Origin: Solwaraspora sp. WMMA2056
Lineage (GTDB): Bacteria > Actinomycetota > Actinomycetes > Mycobacteriales > Micromonosporaceae
DNA: 64,000 nucleotides
Assembly: GCF_030345095.1 (NCBI RefSeq)
Contig: NZ_CP128360.1
Coordinates: 5,146,001 to 5,210,000, forward strand
Direction of reading: 5' to 3'
The translations under genes and the position numbers were made by a program. Shown here one piece after another: positions 59,291-64,000 of the stretch. The stretch's first letter is position 1, and each line of letters starts with the position of its first letter. The notes below the pieces were generated by a model. That model worked only from the letters and a program-made list of their open reading frames with translations, had not been told where the DNA came from and did no database searches.

Positions 59291-60895
59291 TCAGCGGTAC
59301 ACCGCCCGCTGGGCGGTCGAGACGAGCGCGCCGTACAGGCCGCCGGTCAGCGCGCGGTCGCGGGCCAGCGCCGCCCGGGCGGCGTTCGCCCCCGGCGCGC
59401 CGTGCACCCCACCGCCCGGATGCGCCGACGCCGAGGCGAGAAAGAGCCGGTCCACCGGCGTGTCCGCCCGGCCCAGGCCGGGCACCGGCCGGAAGAACAA
59501 CTGCTGGTACGCCGCCGAGGTGCCGCCACCGACCGCTCCCCCGACCAGGCTCGGATTGGCCTGCTGCAGGTCGGCCGGGCCGGCCACGTGTCGGGCCCGC
59601 ACCAGCGCACCGAACCCGGGTGCGTGGCGTTCCAGCAGCGCTTCCATCCGGGCGACGTGGTCGAGGACCTCCTCGGGTCGCCACTGTGGTCGGTGCGGCA
59701 GATGCGTGTAGGCCCACAACGATTCGGTGCCCGTCGGCGACCGGGTCGGATCCGCCGTCGTCAGCTGGCCGAGCAGCAGGAACGGATCCGCTGGCACCTC
59801 GTCGCAGGCGAGCGCGGCGGCGTACTTCGTCAGGCCGTCGAGATCGGCGCCGAGGTGGACCGTGCCGGCCCCGGCGACCGCCGGGTTGCGCCACGGCAAC
59901 GGACCCGACAGCGCCCAGTCCACCTTCACCGTCGCCCCGTCCCAGCGGAACCGGCTCAGGTCGTCCACCAGGCGGGGCGGCAACCACGCGGCACCCACCA
60001 GGTCGAGAAAGAACGCCGGAGCCGGTACGTCGGCCAGCACCGCCCGCCGGGCACGCCAGCGCCGGCCGTCGACCGTGTGCACCCCGGCTGCCCGGCTACG
60101 GGCGATCAGCACCCGATCGGCGGCCGCACCGGTGACCACCCGACCGCCGCGCGCGCCCAGCCGGGCGACCAGCGCGTCGGTGATACGTTGCGCCCCGCCC
60201 ACCGGCACCGGCCAACCGACCTCCTGGCCGAGCATGGCCAGCAGCCAGCCGTACACCCCGGAGGCGACGTCGTCCGGCGACAGGTCGGTGTGCAGGGCAC
60301 AGCCGGCGAGCAGCGCCGGCCCGCCCGCACCGTCGAACAGTTCCCGACCGAGGTGGCGTACCGGCAGCAGCAGTTGCCGAGCGAGCCGCACCGCCCCGGC
60401 GACCCGCAGCCGCCGCAGCATCGCCGCACCGCCCCGCACCGGCGGGAACGGGGTGAACAGCGCGTCGATCAGCGGCGCCGACAGCGACCGCCACTGCGCG
60501 TACGCCGACAGCCAGCGTTCGCCGTCGCCGGCGGCGAACGCCTCCAGCGACTCGGCGGTACGCCGTGCGTCGAGGTTGACCACCGCCGCCCGGTCGTCGG
60601 GCAGCAGGTGGGCGAAGACGTCAGGGGCATGCCGCCACCGCAGCCCGAACTCGGCCAACCGCAGCTCGCGCAGCACCGGGGAGGCGAACCCGAGCGGGTA
60701 GAACGAGCTGTACAGGTCGCTGAGGTAGCCAGGCGCGGTGACCTGCGCGGACCGGACGGCCCCGCCGGCGGCGTCGGTCGCCTCCAGCACCAGCACGTCC
60801 CAGCCGGCGTCGGCGAGCAGGTTGGCGGCGACCAGTCCGTTGTGTCCGGCGCCGATGACGACCGCGTCCGCTGTCTGCACACCCGAGCTTGTCAT
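59291..60895 (-). CDS. Phytoene dehydrogenase-like FAD-dependent oxidoreductase
   Basis: A 534-residue flavoprotein of the carotenoid/retinol-saturase-like amine oxidase group (PYROXD2-like). The N-terminal dinucleotide site is AVVIGAGHNGLVAANLL followed by LVLEATDAAGGAVRS; the conserved C-terminal GGGVHGAPGANAARAAL contacts FAD. The rest of a carotenoid pathway is absent, so the substrate is open. ATG 60895; it is divergent from an aldehyde dehydrogenase gene with 69 nt between starts, suggesting common control. Confidence 0.88.
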   Translation of the reverse strand: MTSSGVQTADAVVIGAGHNGLVAANLLADAGWDVLVLEATDAAGGAVRSAQVTAPGYLSDLYSSFYPLGFASPVLRELRLAEFGLRWRHAPDVFAHLLPDDRAAVVNLDARRTAESLEAFAAGDGERWLSAYAQWRSLSAPLIDALFTPFPPVRGGAAMLRRLRVAGAVRLARQLLLPVRHLGRELFDGAGGPALLAGCALHTDLSPDDVASGVYGWLLAMLGQEVGWPVPVGGAQRITDALVARLGARGGRVVTGAAADRVLIARSRAAGVHTVDGRRWRARRAVLADVPAPAFFLDLVGAAWLPPRLVDDLSRFRWDGATVKVDWALSGPLPWRNPAVAGAGTVHLGADLDGLTKYAAALACDEVPADPFLLLGQLTTADPTRSPTGTESLWAYTHLPHRPQWRPEEVLDHVARMEALLERHAPGFGALVRARHVAGPADLQQANPSLVGGAVGGGTSAAYQQLFFRPVPGLGRADTPVDRLFLASASAHPGGGVHGAPGANAARAALARDRALTGGLYGALVSTAQRAVYR

Positions 60896-60964
60896 CGTCG
60901 CCTGGCTACCCCGGCTGGTGGGGGCCAAACGTTTGCCGACGCGGACAACGGGAACCGTCCCGGG

Positions 60965-62407
60965 ATGTACGACGTGGAGCAGTTCATCGACGGCATCTGG
61001 GGACGGTTCGGCGACGGCGCGGAGCTGGTGGTCGAGGATCCGTCCGAGGGCGGACCGGTCAGCCGCAGCCCGATCGCCACCGCCGCGGACGTGCAGACGG
61101 CGGTCAAGTCGGCGCGGGAGGCGGCACCGACGTGGGCCGCCACTCCCGCGGCGCAGCGGGCGGAAGCGCTGCACCGCGTCGCCGACGCCCTCGCCGGTGC
61201 CGCCGACCGGGTCGCCGAGGCGCAGAGCGCGGAGATGGGCAAGCCGCTGGCCGGGGCCCGGGCCGGCATCGCGGCCGGGGTGGCGACCCTGCGCCAGTAC
61301 GCCGAGTTGGGCCCGGTGCACCGGGGGCGGGCGCTGGCCGGCGACCCGGCAGCGATGGACCTGATGGCGTACGTACCGCGCGGTGTGGTGGCGGTGCTGA
61401 CCCCGTGGAACGACCCGATCGCGGTCGCCTGCGGGCTGCTCGGCGCCGCGCTGGTCACCGGCAACACGGTGGTGCACAAGCCGAGCGAGCGCTGCCCCGC
61501 GACCGGCGCCCTGCTCGGCCGGTTGGTCGCCGACGAGCTGCCGGACGGGGTCTTCGCGCTGCTCACCGGGGACGGCACGGTCGGTGCCCGGATCGCCGGC
61601 TCGGACGGGGTGGACCTGGTCGCCCACGTCGGTTCCACCGCGAGCGGCCGGGAGATCGCCCAGGCCGGTGCCCGTACCGGGGCGAAGGTTCTGCGGGAGA
61701 ACGGTGGCAACGACGCGTTGATCGTCGACGAGGGCGTCGACCCCCGGTGGGCGGCGCAACAGGCGGCGCTCGGCGCGCTGGCAAACTCGGGCCAGGTGTG
61801 TGTCAGCGTCGAACGGATCTACGTGCACAGCGCGGTGGCGGAGCCGTTCGTGGCGGCGCTGGCCGAACACTGCGCCGGAATGCGGCTCGGACCGGCCCGC
61901 GACCCGTACACCGAACTGGGCCCGCTGGTCGACCGCCGGCACCGCGACCAGGTGCACGCGCAGGTGTCGGCGGCTCTCGCGGCCGGGGCGACGGCCCGCT
62001 GCGGGGGCCACCTGCCGGAGGGGCCCGGCGCCTACTACCCGCCGACGGTGCTGACCGGCTGCACAGACGACATGGCTGTCATGCGGGAGGAGACGTTCGG
62101 TCCGGTGGCGCCGGTGATGACCGTGGGTTCGTTCGACGAGGCCCTGTCCCGGGCGGCGTGTTCGGCGTACGGTCTGTCGGCGACCGTGCTCACCCGGTCG
62201 ATGAGCCACGCGCAGCGGGCCTGGCGGGAACTGCCGGTCGGCACCGTGAAGGTCAACTCGGTCTTCGGCGGCGCGCCCGGTGGGGCCGCGCATCCCCGAC
62301 GCGGCAGCGGCGAAGGGTTCGGCTACGGGCCGGAGCTGCTGGACGAGATGACCGTGATGAAGGTGCTGCACCTGACCGGCCCCGACGGCCCGGACGGGCG
62401 CTGGTGA
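60965..62407 (+). CDS. Aldehyde dehydrogenase
   Basis: A 480-residue NAD(P)+-dependent dehydrogenase. The catalytic Cys is in NSGQVCVSVERI and the general-base Glu in LRENGGNDALIV (usual form LELGGK; here E-N-G-G). The cofactor loop GSTASGREIAQ and the C-terminal REETFGPVAPVM are present. Substrate is unknown. ATG 60965; the divergent flavoprotein starts 69 nt upstream and may supply its aldehyde. Confidence 0.92.
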   Translation: MYDVEQFIDGIWGRFGDGAELVVEDPSEGGPVSRSPIATAADVQTAVKSAREAAPTWAATPAAQRAEALHRVADALAGAADRVAEAQSAEMGKPLAGARAGIAAGVATLRQYAELGPVHRGRALAGDPAAMDLMAYVPRGVVAVLTPWNDPIAVACGLLGAALVTGNTVVHKPSERCPATGALLGRLVADELPDGVFALLTGDGTVGARIAGSDGVDLVAHVGSTASGREIAQAGARTGAKVLRENGGNDALIVDEGVDPRWAAQQAALGALANSGQVCVSVERIYVHSAVAEPFVAALAEHCAGMRLGPARDPYTELGPLVDRRHRDQVHAQVSAALAAGATARCGGHLPEGPGAYYPPTVLTGCTDDMAVMREETFGPVAPVMTVGSFDEALSRAACSAYGLSATVLTRSMSHAQRAWRELPVGTVKVNSVFGGAPGGAAHPRRGSGEGFGYGPELLDEMTVMKVLHLTGPDGPDGRW

Positions 62408-62462
62408 GCTCCGTACGCCCGGACGGGCCGCCGACGCACCGGTGCCGGCCGACGGACCGCGA

Positions 62463-62861
62463 CTACTCGCGGGCCCGGGCCGTCTCGCGGCGGTTCGCCT
62501 TGCCGATCGCGGTGACCAGCTGGTCCTTGGTCATCGACGAGCGGCCCTTGACGTCGAGCCGGCGGGCCACCTCCATCAGGTGGTCCTTGGACGCCCGGGC
62601 GTCGACACCACCGGCACCCGCCGCCGGCCGGTCCTGGTAGCCCCGGGCGGCCTGCTCGTCGCTGGGGCCCTTCTTCTCCTTGGGCTCCCAGTGGTCGCCG
62701 ACCTTCTCGAAGGAGTGCTTGAGCGACGCGAAGGCGGTGCGGTGCGACCGCTCCCCTTCGCCGTAGGTCTCGACCGCCGCGTCGTGTGTCTTGGACCAGG
62801 TGTCCTGCGCCTTGCGCGACGAACGGCGCAGCGTGCTGGGAAGTTCCTCACGAGCTGGCAT
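62463..62861 (-). CDS. ChaB-family protein with a C-terminal Rho-N/SAP-like segment
   Basis: A 132-residue protein. The N-terminal 60 residues, with ELPSTLRRSSRKAQDTWSKT and the following HDAAVETYGEGERSHRTAF, match ChaB. The C-terminal KDHLMEVARRLDVKGRSSMT ending with KDQLVTAIGKANR is a small helix-extended-loop-helix (Rho N-terminal/SAP-like) nucleic-acid-binding segment. The function of ChaB-like proteins in actinobacteria is not settled; stress protection is often proposed. ATG 62861 follows GGAGGCGATC. It is divergent from the BrkB gene. Confidence 0.88.
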   Translation of the reverse strand: MPAREELPSTLRRSSRKAQDTWSKTHDAAVETYGEGERSHRTAFASLKHSFEKVGDHWEPKEKKGPSDEQAARGYQDRPAAGAGGVDARASKDHLMEVARRLDVKGRSSMTKDQLVTAIGKANRRETARARE

Positions 62862-62973
62862 GATCGCCTCCTCGACTCTCGGGGTCGGGTCACCTGACAC
62901 TGTGCCCGCCCCGGGATCCGGCAAACCCGGACCACCGGTTTGCCGGTGGACACCGAGGGTAACGAGGCAGGGT

Positions 62974-63939
62974 ATGAAATCCACCGCCGACACCGTCGAG
63001 ACCGACCCCCGACGCCCGGTGCGGCTCCGCGAGCTGACCCCCGCCACCTGGCGGACGGTCCTCGTCGGCAGCGGTCGCAAGTTCATGGCCGACAACTGTC
63101 TGGACTGGGCCGCCGCACTGACCTACTACGGGGTGCTCGCGCTGTTTCCGTCCCTGATCGTCGTCGTCGCGCTGGTCGGGCTGGTCTCCGACGGCGAGCG
63201 GACCGTGGGCACCGTGGTCGACCTGGCCGACGATGTCGGTGCCGGTGCCGTGGTCGGCAACGAAGGGTTCGTCACCGTCGTCGACGAGGTGGTGAACCAG
63301 CAGAGTTCGGCCGGGGTGCTGCTCAGTTTCGGCCTGCTGGCGGCCCTGTGGTCGGCATCGGGCTACGTCCGGGCGTTCACCCGGGCGGCCAACGCGATCT
63401 ACGGCGTGTCCGAGGGTCGGCCGTTCTACCGGTTGCAGCCGCAGCAGCTCGGGCTGACCGCCGCCGGGCTGGTGCTGGTCGCGCTGGTCGCCACGATGCT
63501 GATCGTCAGTGGGCCGGTCGCCGACGCCGTCGGTGACCTGCTCGGCCTGGGTCAGGCCCCGCGAACCGCGTGGAACCTGGTCAAATGGCCGGTGCTGGTC
63601 GCCATCATGGTCGGGCTGCTGACCCTGCTGTTCTGGGTGGCCCCCAACGTCCGACAGCCGAAATTCCGGTGGCTGGCGGTCGGCGGTGCGGTGACGCTGC
63701 TGCTGTGGGCGGTCGCCTCGGCCGGCTTCGGCACCTACGTGGCGTACTTCGGCTCGTACGACGTCACCTACGGCAGCCTCGGCGCGGTGATCGCGTTCCT
63801 GGTCTGGCTCTACCTGGCCAACCTGGCCGTGATGCTCGGGGTCGAGATCAACGCGGGGGTGCAGCGCGGCCGGGCCGTCCAGGCCGGCAACCCTGATCCG
63901 GCCGATCCGGTACTGCCACCGCGGACCCCGGCCGACTGA
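62974..63939 (+). CDS. YihY/BrkB-family membrane protein
   Basis: A 321-residue integral membrane protein with six transmembrane helices. The signature LDWAAALTYYGVLALFPSLI is near residue 45-65, then GLLAALWSASGYVRAFTRAA and a C-terminal AVIAFLVWLYLANLAVMLGV with GVEINA. The family (YihY, BrkB, formerly misassigned RNase BN) has no settled function. The ATG has GAGGCAGGGT upstream. The gene is complete; only 61 nt remain to the window end, where nothing further was recognised. Confidence 0.92.
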   Translation: MKSTADTVETDPRRPVRLRELTPATWRTVLVGSGRKFMADNCLDWAAALTYYGVLALFPSLIVVVALVGLVSDGERTVGTVVDLADDVGAGAVVGNEGFVTVVDEVVNQQSSAGVLLSFGLLAALWSASGYVRAFTRAANAIYGVSEGRPFYRLQPQQLGLTAAGLVLVALVATMLIVSGPVADAVGDLLGLGQAPRTAWNLVKWPVLVAIMVGLLTLLFWVAPNVRQPKFRWLAVGGAVTLLLWAVASAGFGTYVAYFGSYDVTYGSLGAVIAFLVWLYLANLAVMLGVEINAGVQRGRAVQAGNPDPADPVLPPRTPAD

Positions 63940-64000
63940 CCGACCCACGCCGGTGTTTGAGGCCGGCACTGCCGGGTAGTCGAACAGCTATGGAACGCGG

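Noticed and set aside
59129-60964. Upstream extension of the aldehyde dehydrogenase frame
   Set aside because: The extension is antisense to the flavoprotein gene and low in complexity; ATG 60965 gives the normal N-terminus.
1-64000. tRNA or rRNA genes
   Set aside because: No T-arm-like GGTTCGAATC context with matching acceptor stems, and no rRNA-like stretch, was seen outside coding regions; a covariance-model search would be decisive.

Overview
The window is about 70% GC, densely coded, full of GTG starts and 4-nt start/stop overlaps, and carries actinobacterial hallmarks: an XRE/DUF397 pair, DUF4235/DUF3618/holin-X membrane proteins, the phosphatidylinositol-mannoside (PIM) operon, and secD-secF-yajC next to ruvCAB. 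Gene content and order point to a filamentous actinomycete, most likely of the Micromonosporaceae. This is inferred from gene content; no database search was possible.

Layout. 1-12.5 kb is conserved core: the 5' end of hisS, a glyoxalase II-like hydrolase, two tandem membrane-anchored cyclophilins, the stringent-response enzyme rel, apt, the secD-secF-yajC translocase genes, and ruvC-ruvA-ruvB for Holliday-junction processing. 12.6-16.3 kb is a small accessory island: two exported proteins, an orphan VapB-like antitoxin, a translationally coupled pair of unknown genes and a divergent XRE/DUF397 unit. 16.3-27.4 kb is core again: yebC, the pyridoxal-phosphate synthase pair pdxS-pdxT, and a PIM locus (pimA, acyltransferase, PI-phosphate synthase, HIT protein, thrS) interrupted by an elongation-factor-G paralogue on the other strand.

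27.6-46.2 kb is mixed: a cyclopropane-fatty-acid-synthase-like methyltransferase, a broken GH3 glucosidase gene carrying an IS200/IS605-type non-autonomous element, a two-component system whose kinase apparently starts at CTG, an adenosine-deaminase-family enzyme, an aldo/keto reductase, a cold-shock protein, a stress-type membrane operon, a mechanosensitive channel, a sugar dehydrogenase, a secondary-metabolism-independent GH3 N-acetylhexosaminidase, a RecQ-family helicase and a TerC protein.

46.2-54.9 kb (minus strand) is the most distinctive part: eight overlapping genes in one apparent operon. Three of them encode the ADP-heptose steps (GmhB fused to a family-9 glycosyltransferase, GmhA, HldE). 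The rest are three further glycosyltransferases, a short-chain dehydrogenase and a type IB topoisomerase. Together they suggest a heptose-containing glycan made by a Gram-positive organism. 55.0-64.0 kb holds an SRPBCC protein and an SDR, an unrecognised trio (alanine-rich acidic protein, four-CxxC zinc-ribbon protein, M15-like peptidase), a divergent flavin oxidoreductase/aldehyde dehydrogenase pair, a ChaB-like protein and a BrkB-family membrane protein.

No rRNA, tRNA, CRISPR array, prophage or intact transposase gene was seen.
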